From an uncultured Lachnospiraceae bacterium (GTDB lineage: Bacteria > Bacillota > Clostridia > Lachnospirales > Lachnospiraceae): a DNA stretch of 9,585 nucleotides. Below the pieces are notes generated by a model, which did not search any database, was not told where the DNA came from, and worked only from the letters and a program-made list of their open reading frames with translations. Of this stretch, positions 1-5,873 are shown piece after piece. Each line of letters opens with the position of its first letter. Position 1 is the stretch's first letter. Position numbers and translations under genes: made by a program. The stretch lies in the NCBI GenBank assembly GCA_910588885.1, contig CAJUSQ010000101.1, positions 1-9,585 on the forward strand, written 5' to 3'.

Positions 1-1169
1 ATGGTTCCCATCAGCTCTGCCGCTTTTGCAGGGGCTTCCGCCAAGGGTACTTCGATTTTTTCCCTGGTATCCCGGCGTACAATCACGCATTTCCCGGCTT
101 CGATATCTTTCGGGCCAAGCTCAATCCGGATGGGGATGCCCCGCATTTCCTGCTCCGAGAATTTCCATCCGGGACTCTTGTCCGTATCGTCCAATTTCAC
201 CCGGATTCCGGCTTCTGCCAGCGCCTGCTTCATCTCCTGTGCCGCTTCCAGCACTCCTTCCTTCCGCTGCTGAATCGGAATTACCATCGCCTGTACCGGC
301 GCCACCTTGGGAGGCAGCACCAATCCGGAATCGTCCCCATGCACCATGATAATGGCCCCGATCAGCCGGGTCGTCATTCCCCAGGAGGTCTGGTGCACAT
401 ACTGCAGCTTATTATCCCTGTCGGTATACTGAATCTCAAAAGCCCTGGCAAATCCGTCGCCGAAATTATGGCTGGTTCCGGCCTGCAGCGCCTTTCCGTC
501 ATGCATCTGGGCTTCTATGGTATAGGTAGCTTCCGCCCCGGCAAATTTCTCTTTGTCTGTCTTCCTGCCGCGGACAACAGGAATGGCCAGAAAATCTTCA
601 CAGAAATCCGCATACAGATGCAGCATCTGTATCGTACGCTCCTCGGCTTCCTCTGCCGTTGCATGGGCCGTATGGCCTTCCTGCCACAGGAATTCCCGGG
701 AACGAAGGAAGGGTCTGGTTTCCTTTTCCCAACGGACTACGGAGCACCACTGATTATATACCTTAGGCAGATCCCGGTAAGACTGGATATCGTTGGCATA
801 AAAGTCACAGAACAGCGTTTCGGAAGTGGGACGAACACACATTCTCTCCTGTAAAGGATTCAGTCCCCCGTGGGTCACCCAGGCCACCTCCGGCGCAAAA
901 CCCTCCACATGATCTTTTTCCTTCTGCAAAAGGCTTTCGGGGATAAACATGGGCATATACACATTCTCCACCCCGGTTTCCTTAAAGCGGCGGTCCAGCT
1001 CCTTCTGGATATTTTCCCAGATGGCATAGCCGGCCGGCTTAATGGCCATGCAGCCTTTTACACTGGTGTAATCAATCAACTCTGCTTTTTTCACCACATC
1101 CGTGTACCACTGTGCAAAATCAGTATCCATGGAGGTGATGGCCTCCACTAACTTTTTTTCTTTTGCCAT
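1..1169 (-). CDS. proS: Proline--tRNA ligase, short (ProS type 3) form, C-terminus beyond left edge
   Basis: Cytoplasmic class II aminoacyl-tRNA synthetase that charges tRNA-Pro with proline using ATP. 389 codons are visible from the ATG at 1169; family members of this short archaeal/eukaryote-like form run to about 480 residues, so roughly the last 90 lie outside. Visible signatures: the RPTSET segment at residues 113-118, a class II motif 2 region around 152-166 (RPFLRSREF then QEGHT), the GTSHNFGDGFARAFE segment at about 231-245, a motif 3 region at 264-280 (GMTTRLIGAIIMVHGDD), and the start of the anticodon-binding domain (PPKVAPVQAMVIPI, about 286-299). The bacterial long form's editing insertion between motifs 2 and 3 is absent. 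The start is supported by an AGGAG-like ribosome binding site a few bases upstream. It is preceded by a T-box leader, so expression should respond to uncharged tRNA-Pro. The identity is secure. Confidence 0.97.
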   Translation of the reverse strand, partial: MAKEKKLVEAITSMDTDFAQWYTDVVKKAELIDYTSVKGCMAIKPAGYAIWENIQKELDRRFKETGVENVYMPMFIPESLLQKEKDHVEGFAPEVAWVTHGGLNPLQERMCVRPTSETLFCDFYANDIQSYRDLPKVYNQWCSVVRWEKETRPFLRSREFLWQEGHTAHATAEEAEERTIQMLHLYADFCEDFLAIPVVRGRKTDKEKFAGAEATYTIEAQMHDGKALQAGTSHNFGDGFARAFEIQYTDRDNKLQYVHQTSWGMTTRLIGAIIMVHGDDSGLVLPPKVAPVQAMVIPIQQRKEGVLEAAQEMKQALAEAGIRVKLDDTDKSPGWKFSEQEMRGIPIRIELGPKDIEAGKCVIVRRDTREKIEVPLAEAPAKAAELMGT

Positions 1170-1282
1170 AATTCTTTCTCCTCTCTATATTTTTTTATTT
1201 CAGGAATAGAAAACCGGATTCCCTGCCCGAAGCAGGCTGCTTTGCCAACATAATTCTTCCCCGCCCCGAGGTCTTTCCGATG

Positions 1283-1323
1283 AAATAAAAAAGCCTTCTA
1301 TCCCCGTAAAAGGGACCGAAGAC
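1283..1323 (-). terminator. Conditional terminator of the proS T-box leader
   Basis: On the minus strand GTCTTC (1323-1318) pairs with GAAGGC (1298-1293). The inner GTCCC/GGGGAT arms extend this to about 12 pairs with one mismatch, and a T-run (CTTTTTTATTT) follows. The 5' arm begins right next to the T-box sequence, so antiterminator and terminator are mutually exclusive, as in other T-box leaders. Confidence 0.85.
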
Positions 1324-1505
1324 TCGGCGGTACCACCCTAATTAATGCAAAACTGCATTCACTCGTCTGCCGTTAACGCCGGCTTACGTCATACTTTCAT
1401 ATGAGGCTCCAAGGCGGGTTCCAAATATTCCGGGCGGGAATCTCACACCAGCAACCCCCTCTCTTGGGCCCTTCCCATCTGTACTAATCCTCTTCAACAC
1501 CGTGT
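1283..1505 (-). promoter_or_regulatory. T-box leader of proS (tRNA-Pro sensing), probable CCC specifier
   Basis: On the minus strand this shows the T-box landmarks in order. An AGTA-type bulge (GGATTAGTACA) lies near 1490-1480, a GGTGTGAGA S-turn-like motif near 1449-1441, and a specifier region GGAACCCGCCTTGGAGCC near 1422-1405. The T-box itself, AGGGTGGTACCGCC, is at 1339-1326, and a terminator stem follows. In T-boxes the specifier codon usually follows GAA and precedes a purine, which gives CCC (1418-1416), a proline codon agreeing with the downstream proS. Uncharged tRNA-Pro would pair with the specifier and with the T-box bulge and favour antitermination. Recognition of the T-box is by its conserved sequence; the specifier assignment is inferred without folding. 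Confidence 0.93.
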
Positions 1506-1509
1506 AATC

Positions 1510-1539
1510 ATTTTATGCTACAAAAAGGGGCTTTGTCAA
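1510..1539 (-). promoter_or_regulatory. Promoter of the proS T-box transcript
   Basis: A perfect -35 TTGACA (1539-1534), an 18-base spacer and a -10 TAAAAT (1515-1510, five of six matches to TATAAT) place the transcription start at about 1503, just before the T-box stem I. The -35 lies across the loop and 3' arm of the upstream gene's terminator hairpin. Confidence 0.7.
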
Positions 1540-1549
1540 GCCCCTTTTT
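1522..1549 (-). terminator. Terminator hairpin after the ATPase gene; symmetrical
   Basis: Perfect inverted repeat with 12-base arms AAAAAGGGGCTT (1522-1533) and AAGCCCCTTTTT (1538-1549) around a 4-base loop. Read on the minus strand it is a GC stem followed by TTTTTG, fitting a Rho-independent terminator for the gene ending at 1618. The A/T flanks make it able to work on the plus strand too. Confidence 0.75.
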
Positions 1550-1561
1550 CAGGAACCTTCT

Positions 1562-1639
1562 GCCCGATCAGGATCTGCCTACTCCGATTAGTATCTTCCT
1601 ACCCGATCAGTATCTTCCTACCCGATCAGTATCTGCTTT
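1562..1639. repeat. Four tandem copies of a 19-20 base repeat at the 3' end of the ATPase gene
   Basis: Units start at 1562, 1582, 1602 and 1621 (plus strand), with core CCCGATCAGTATCTTCCTA. Unit lengths are 20, 20, 19 and 19. The outer units carry CTGC where the inner two carry CTTC. The unit nearest the gene encodes the final QILIG and the stop codon of the minus-strand gene; the other copies lie just beyond the stop. There are no spacers, so this is not a CRISPR. It probably arose by slippage or local duplication of the gene's end. Confidence 0.85.
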
Positions 1640-3048
1640 CCCTGAAACGCAAACCCGTTATGGCGGATGCGCTCCGGCGCAATTCCCTTCGCCAGCAACG
1701 CGGCATCATAATTCTTCTCCTCAATCTGCCGGTGGGCCGCTTTTACCGTATCTTCCAATGTCTTCTCTTTGCCGGGCTTATGCACCTTGAATTCCATAAT
1801 CATCGGCGCGTCCTGCTTGAGGTCCCTCGGCACCAGCATAATATCATATCTGCCAAAACCGCTTTCCCGGTTTGAGGTAATCTCATAACGATCTGCCAGC
1901 TCTACCATTAGTCCCAGAACAAAGCCATGATAAAACCGTTCCGGCGCGTCTTTGGAGCACACGCTCTTTCCAATGTCAAAGCTGCTGAACACAACCAGGG
2001 CCACATCATTCAAAAACTCATTCATAGCTTCCAGATCATCCAAAAGCAGCGCTTTGACAAAATTATGATAGGGTATATCCTGTCTGTCAAACCATCCGGC
2101 AATCAGTTTTTCGAACATCAGTTTTACTTCAAAATTCGTAAGCGCCAGTTCATAAATGTTCTGCCTCGTTCTAAGATTCTGTTGATATCCTACCACTTTC
2201 AAATATCCGCTGGTCAAAAGCAAACTCCAAAGCGCCTTCTCATTTCTGTCCAATTGGTGGAATACAATCTGTTCCTCTATCTCTGTATAGAAGGACTCTC
2301 CTTCTAAAAGCCTCTCCATTGTCTTTTTTACGCTGGCTTCCCCTTGCTGGATCAACTGGCTTATCAGGCTATTGGAGCTGGTATCTACCCGGTATGGACT
2401 ATATTTTCCATGATCCAGAAAATTTGTAATCGCCCAGGGATTATAGAGATCCGAATGCGAGCCGAAGGTAAATCCATCATACCAAAATTTTACTTCCTCT
2501 TTCTCACGGGACATTCCGGCTTCTTCTAAAGCGGCAAACACCTCTTCCTCTGTAAAGCCGAAATCTTCCCCGTATTTTTCACTGGTAATTGTAATTACAT
2601 TCAAATTATTCAGGCCTGAAAAAATAGACTCCTTGCTCACTCTGGTAATCCCGGTCAGCAGCCCTCGTTCCAGATAAGGGTTTGTTTTAAATGTGGCATT
2701 AAACATACTTCGGAAAAATCCGGTCATCTTATCCCAATACCCGGACAAGTACGCTTCCTGCATGGGCGTATCGTATTCATCCAGCAGAACGATCACCTTT
2801 TTCCCGTAATAACGGCTCAGGTATTTCATTAAATTTCGTACGGCAGTAACTGCCGTTATATTATCCATATCCACCCGGACTGCCCGAAACTGCTCTTTTT
2901 CCTCTTCTGTCAGAGTATCCCCTTTCATTAGGAAATAGTATTTCTGATTCATTTCCATCCTGTTCCAATGGCTGCCAATCTGCAGGTTGCTGTTCACACC
3001 CATTAAGTCTGCACTCTTTGCAATCGTGGACAACCTGGCCTGCAACAT
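1618..3048 (-). pseudogene. N-terminally truncated AAA-ATPase / PD-(D/E)XK nuclease protein
   Basis: Belongs to the AAA-ATPase-like (PF09820) plus PD-(D/E)XK nuclease (DUF1703/PF08011) proteins common in gut Clostridia and Bacteroidetes; their biological role is not established. In the open frame starting at 3048 (476 codons), the Walker B-like VIVLLDEYDTP has its DEYD at residues 90-93. Family blocks follow: NPYLERGLLTGITRVSKESIFSGL (as LLTGITRVSKESIF), KFWYDGFTFG, YNPWAITNF and the VDTSSNSLI segment. The nuclease core is at the C-terminus: GRYDIML (D402) and MEFKV (E419, K421). Full-length relatives are over 500 residues and begin with a VDKT...RPRRFGKT block containing Walker A; that block is missing. 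The first 20-30 codons of the frame are antisense to a transposase fragment, and no ribosome binding site precedes 3048, so the true gene is cut somewhere around 2945-2985. An internal ATG (2958, 2952 or 2928) could still start a remnant, but ATPase function should be lost. Confidence 0.8.
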
Positions 3049-3106
3049 TGCCCGGTTTGTAAAATACCCTGAAAAGGATTTTACTCGTGACCGAAAACTG
3101 AGGTTT
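2987..3106 (+). pseudogene. IS4-type transposase N-terminal fragment
   Basis: Frame 2987-3106 reads LLFTPIKSALFAIVDNLA then NIARFVKYPEKDFTRDRKLRF. The FVKYPEKDFTRDRKLRF stretch matches the conserved N-terminal signature of IS4-group DDE transposases (phospho-like 'P.KDFTR.RKL.F'). Everything after that signature, including the DDE catalytic domain, is gone: at about 3106 the sequence passes directly into a group II intron 3' end. No ATG with a ribosome binding site is visible in frame (a TTG at 2987 is the first possible start), so the 5' end may be cut as well. It is an inert scrap. It overlaps, in antisense, the apparent beginning of the ATPase frame, which means that frame's N-terminus is artefactual. 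Confidence 0.68.
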
Positions 3107-3163
3107 GTAGGGTGTGCACGGTGGTGTGAGAGGACGGCGGTTAATCCCCGCCTCCTACTCTAT
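3107..3163 (+). mobile_element. 3' remnant of a group II intron (domain V 3' strand and domain VI)
   Basis: The plus strand carries GTGCACGGTGGTGTGAGAGG, which resembles the 3' strand and linker of domain V in bacterial group II introns. A domain VI-like hairpin follows: GAG and AGGA pair with TCCT and CTC, leaving A3157 bulged on the 3' side, and an inner GGCGG pairs with CCGCC. The bulged A lies about 6-7 bases before the expected 3' splice junction near 3163, as a branch-point adenosine should. The matching 5' strand of domain V and the rest of the intron, including any reverse transcriptase, are absent, so it cannot splice. Recognition is from memory of the family consensus, not from a covariance search. 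Confidence 0.55.
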
Positions 3164-3180
3164 TTTTAAATCTCCTCTTG

Positions 3181-3199
3181 ATAGTACGTGTTATACTAT
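3181..3199 (+). promoter_or_regulatory. Extended -10 promoter with overlapping inverted repeat, upstream of hicA
   Basis: TGTTATACT (3189-3197) is an extended -10 element (TG-N-TATACT) without a good -35 at the right distance. It lies within an inverted repeat, ATAGTA (3181-3186) and TACTAT (3194-3199). HicB antitoxins with a C-terminal DNA-binding domain usually repress their own promoter, so this repeat is a candidate operator. That role is inferred. Confidence 0.5.
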
Positions 3200-3221
3200 T
3201 CTTGTATGGAGGAGGTGGAAC

Positions 3222-3397
3222 ATGAAAGACAGGGATCTTATTAAACTCTTAAAGAAAATGACTGGCAACTTGACAGAATCAACGGAAGCCACCATATTTT
3301 CAGAAAAGAGGGTATGACCGTTTCAGTTCCCGTGCATGGAAAAGATGTTCCTACCGGTCTGCTACATCAAATTTTGAAAGATGCGGGGCTGAAATAG
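3222..3397 (+). pseudogene. hicA: hicA toxin gene disrupted by a one-base deletion
   Basis: HicA toxins are small double-stranded-RNA-binding-fold mRNA interferases. The gene starts at ATG 3222 behind a very strong GGAGGAGGTGG site and reads MKDRDLIKLLK. The HicA frame then continues only in the -1 frame from 3254: ENDWQLDRINGSHHIF, then RKEGMTVSVPVHGKD and PTGLLHQILKDAGLK, ending at TAG 3395-3397. One A missing from the A-rich stretch 3251-3258 (AAAGAAAA) explains the shift. Restored, the protein would be 58 residues, the normal HicA size, with the catalytic-histidine motif GSHHIF and the VPVHGK block intact. As it stands, the frame from the ATG stops at 3315-3317 after 31 codons and makes no toxin. 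A sequencing error in the A-run, or low-level frameshifting, remains possible. Confidence 0.85.
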
Positions 3398-3433
3398 CTC
3401 CCCCCTTCAAAAAAGTAAAAAGGAGGTTTTGTT

Positions 3434-3811
3434 ATGTTATTTGTATATCCCGCCATCTTCCACAAGGAAGATGAATCCTACTGGGTGGAATTTCCCGATC
3501 TGAAAGGATGCAATACCTACAGTTCCACCATCCCTGAAGCTATGGAAATGGTACAAGAAGCACTTACCGGATATCTTTTGTCATTGTTAGAACATGGAGA
3601 TCATATTGCTTCTCCCTCCGATATTTCTGCCATTCATGCGGCTGACGGTTTTTCCTCCCTTGTGTCGTGTGACATTAACCAGTATAAGGACACAAAGGCA
3701 GTAAAAAAGACTTTAACCATACCGTCATGGCTGAATGACCGTGCCATTTCTATGGGAATTAATTTCTCCCAGACATTACAAGAAGCTCTTCTTTCCAAAA
3801 TACAGGCGTAA
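3434..3811 (+). CDS. hicB: HicB family antitoxin
   Basis: A 125-residue antitoxin that normally binds and inhibits HicA and represses the hicAB promoter. The N-terminal half (MLFVYPAIFHKEDESYWVEF, PDLKGCNTYSSTIPEAM, EALTGYLLSLLEHGD, about residues 1-60) is the partial RNase H-like HicB fold, with the hallmark W-V-x-F-P-D-L-x-G-C run. The C-terminal part (KKTLTIPSWLNDRAISM then INFSQTLQEALLSKI, about 90-124) looks like a ribbon-helix-helix DNA-binding segment. An AGGAGG site lies 8 bases before the ATG. It starts 36 bases after the hicA stop, is intact, and is followed by a strong terminator. Since the partner hicA is frameshifted, it may now be an orphan antitoxin, which could still neutralise a HicA encoded elsewhere. 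Confidence 0.92.
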   Translation: MLFVYPAIFHKEDESYWVEFPDLKGCNTYSSTIPEAMEMVQEALTGYLLSLLEHGDHIASPSDISAIHAADGFSSLVSCDINQYKDTKAVKKTLTIPSWLNDRAISMGINFSQTLQEALLSKIQA

Positions 3812-3821
3812 CACCTATCAG

Positions 3822-3865
3822 CTACCCCGATCTTCATATGAAATCGGGGTAGTCTTTTTTCTTTT
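3822..3865 (+). terminator. Rho-independent terminator of the hicAB unit
   Basis: A perfect 10-base stem, CTACCCCGAT (3822-3831) with ATCGGGGTAG (3843-3852), an 11-base loop and a TCTTTTTTCTTTT tract. The minus-strand side lacks a T-run, so it acts for hicB only. Confidence 0.93.
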
Positions 3866-4005
3866 GTAACAGCCAATTTTCAAGACAAAATCCCTCTCCT
3901 TAACTTAACGGCTCACACACCGAACAAAATGACATTGGTTCACACCCATGGTGTTCACAGCAACATCTGCGGAACAGCCGTAGCCTTCCCATCGTCAGCT
4001 CACCG
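3866..4005. other. Intergenic stretch with no recognised feature
   Basis: Lies between the hicB terminator and the converging end of the ytvI-like gene. It contains several loosely repeated TTCACA motifs (near 3938-3960) and a weak imperfect hairpin around the CATGG at 3947-3951. No GC stem with a T-run on the minus strand ends the ytvI transcript here, so that terminator is either absent or non-canonical. Confidence 0.4.
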
Positions 4006-5055
4006 TCAGCCGCCAGAATAGCCATAGCCCTCCCGCCAGATCTCCCGGATCAAAATATAAGTCAGCGGCCCTAAGGCAAATCCCCAAAGGCCGTAAATTC
4101 CAAGCCCAATGTATACGCTGATAATCACTGCCACCGGGGGCATCCCCAGCTTATCCCCTACCAGCCTGGGTTCCAGCAGCTCCCGCACCAGGGTGGCAAT
4201 GGTATAAAGGACTGCATATACCGCCGCCAAAAGATACTCCCCCTGCAGAAGCTCCAAAACAGCCCAGGGAATAAAAATCGTTCCGGTTCCTAAAAAGGGC
4301 ATGGCATCACACAGACCGATTCCCATACCCGCCAGCAGGGCATAGGAATTTCCCACGCAAAACAGCCCGATTACACAGACCGTGCTGACCAATATCATAA
4401 TCACAATCTGGGCCTTGATATAGCCGCCTCCGGCCCGGTATACCCTGCGCAGGACGGATAGGACCGACCTGCCCAGCTGTCCCTTTCCCATCGCCGCTTT
4501 GATCCGGTTATAATCCTTGATCATGAGCAAGGTGGATATGCCGATTACAATACAGACCCCTGCCGCCACACAAATGCCCTTTACCCAGGAAAAGGAACCG
4601 CTCATCAACGCGGGAAGCAGCGTCCCTTTCATCTGCTCCCAGACCTTCGGCACGTTCTGGGTTACTGAAACATCCAGCGTTTCCGCCCGAATTCCGGTCC
4701 ACTGTTCTACCTGGCTGCAGCAGTCGTACCAAAGGCCGGCTGCCTTTTCCTGATAGGATGGAAGCTGGGAAATCAGGAACTGAACCTGTATCACAATATT
4801 TTTCCCCACAATCCATAACAGCCAGGCCAGCGCCGCCAAAAACAGAAACAGGATCACTGCCGAAAGGAACCCTTTCTTGATATGGGTCTTTTTATGAAGT
4901 TTTTCTACCAGGGGATGCAGCAGCTTTGCCAGAAGCAGAGAAATCAAAAAAGGAACTACCAGGGGCAGTAGAAATTTCATCATACTATATACTGCCAGGG
5001 TAATTCCCAAAATTCGGACTACTTGCAGCAGAGGCTTTTTCAATTCTTCTCTCAT
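4006..5055 (-). CDS. ytvI: YtvI-like sporulation integral membrane protein (AI-2E/PerM transporter family)
   Basis: A 349-residue multi-pass membrane protein of the AI-2E family transporter (PF01594) group, closest in layout to the sporulation protein YtvI of Firmicutes; its molecular substrate is unknown. Hydrophobic segments lie at about residues 11-27, 28-48, 62-84, 158-180 and several more from 218 to the C-terminus. A soluble region at about 90-155 sits between the third and fourth. The late motifs EPRLVGDKLGMPPV and GLGIYGLWGFALGPL are typical of the family. I start at ATG 5055; a TTG at 5097 would add 14 residues but has no ribosome binding site. The ATG also lacks a clear site, but a TATACT lies 6 bases upstream. 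It is the last gene of the minus-strand run after the pseudouridine synthase, 85 bases downstream of it. Confidence 0.85.
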   Translation of the reverse strand: MREELKKPLLQVVRILGITLAVYSMMKFLLPLVVPFLISLLLAKLLHPLVEKLHKKTHIKKGFLSAVILFLFLAALAWLLWIVGKNIVIQVQFLISQLPSYQEKAAGLWYDCCSQVEQWTGIRAETLDVSVTQNVPKVWEQMKGTLLPALMSGSFSWVKGICVAAGVCIVIGISTLLMIKDYNRIKAAMGKGQLGRSVLSVLRRVYRAGGGYIKAQIVIMILVSTVCVIGLFCVGNSYALLAGMGIGLCDAMPFLGTGTIFIPWAVLELLQGEYLLAAVYAVLYTIATLVRELLEPRLVGDKLGMPPVAVIISVYIGLGIYGLWGFALGPLTYILIREIWREGYGYSGG

Positions 5056-5140
5056 GGAAGTAGTATATCCGGCCCTGCTGTTGCTTATCCCTATCAAAGA
5101 ATGGTATTATGTTCCGAAGTGCCCCTTCTCTTAGCTTCTC

Positions 5141-5815
5141 TCAAATTTCGGAAAAGAATGCCTGAAATGCCTCGCCCTTGGGCTCTATGGAATAGGTCCG
5201 CTTTTCACCGGTAGACGGATGGCGAAAAGAAAGCTTCACGGAACACAGCCCAATCGGCAAGTAGCCATCGGAACAATCCGGATTGTATTTTTTATCTCCG
5301 GTCAGCGGATGCCCGGCCCGGGCCATCTGTACCCGGATCTGATGGTGCCGCCCGGTTTCCAGCCGGATTTCTACCAGGCTTCTGCCTTTCGCAGCTTGTT
5401 TCACCTTATAAGAAAGAACAGCCTGCTTCGCCCCCTTCGTCTCTTCCGAAACGACCCGGGAGGTATTGCTTTTTCCGTCCCGCAGCAGATAATCCGTAAG
5501 AGTCCCTTCCGGAGGATTTAACGCCCCTTCCACCAGGGCATAATAATATTTATCCACTGTCTTTTGCTGAATTTGCCTGCTTAAGGATGCCGCGGCCTCT
5601 TTCTGCTTGGCAAATACCATAATACCTTCTACCGGCTGATCTAGACGATGCAGCACATAAACCTGCGGCTCTTCTTTCTGTGCCGCCCGATAATTTTTTA
5701 ACAAACTCACCATATCCTGCTGCCCTGTTCTCGCTGTCTGCACGGGAATTCCCGCGGGCTTTCGGCACACCAGGAGCGCTTGATCTTCATATATGATTTC
5801 CGGTATGATGCCCAT
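5141..5815 (-). CDS. RluA-family pseudouridine synthase
   Basis: Converts specific uridines in rRNA or tRNA to pseudouridine. The 224 residues have the RluA-family catalytic block HRLDQPVEG (residues 56-64, catalytic D59), where many relatives have HRLDxxTSG, and the conserved RHHQIRVQMA stretch near 155-165 followed by HPLTGDKKY. There is no N-terminal S4 RNA-binding domain, so it is a short RluA-type member, and I cannot name the target uridine. The ATG at 5815 is preceded by AGAAGGTG. It lies 58 bases downstream of the response regulator stop with no terminator between, so it is probably co-transcribed with the two-component genes; a functional link is not implied. Confidence 0.92.
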   Translation of the reverse strand: MGIIPEIIYEDQALLVCRKPAGIPVQTARTGQQDMVSLLKNYRAAQKEEPQVYVLHRLDQPVEGIMVFAKQKEAAASLSRQIQQKTVDKYYYALVEGALNPPEGTLTDYLLRDGKSNTSRVVSEETKGAKQAVLSYKVKQAAKGRSLVEIRLETGRHHQIRVQMARAGHPLTGDKKYNPDCSDGYLPIGLCSVKLSFRHPSTGEKRTYSIEPKGEAFQAFFSEI

Positions 5816-5873
5816 TCTGCACCTTCTTACTCTTTCTACTTACTTTTTCTATTCCAAAGGAAGCCCTGTTTTC

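Noticed and set aside
339..1151. Several plus-strand open frames of 66-171 codons.
   Set aside because: They are shadows of proS on the opposite strand and have no ribosome binding sites or recognisable domains.
1562..1639. Short regularly spaced repeats as a possible CRISPR array.
   Set aside because: The units are directly adjacent with no spacers, and there are no cas genes; this is a simple tandem repeat.
3251..3260. Programmed -1 frameshifting in hicA.
   Set aside because: The site does not form a standard X-XXY-YYZ heptamer with good re-pairing, and other HicA genes need no frameshift; a one-base deletion or sequencing error is simpler.
1618..3811. An ATPase-nuclease next to a HicAB toxin-antitoxin as a new defence island.
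   Set aside because: The ATPase lacks Walker A, the toxin is frameshifted, the genes are on opposite strands and mobile-element scraps lie between them. This looks like a decayed accessory site, not a working system.
3822..3865. A bidirectional terminator also serving the ytvI-like gene.
   Set aside because: On the minus strand the stem is followed by CTGATAGG with no T-run.
3634..3876. An 80-codon minus-strand frame across the end of hicB.
   Set aside because: It is antisense to a well-supported HicB domain and passes through the hicB terminator; it has no known motif.
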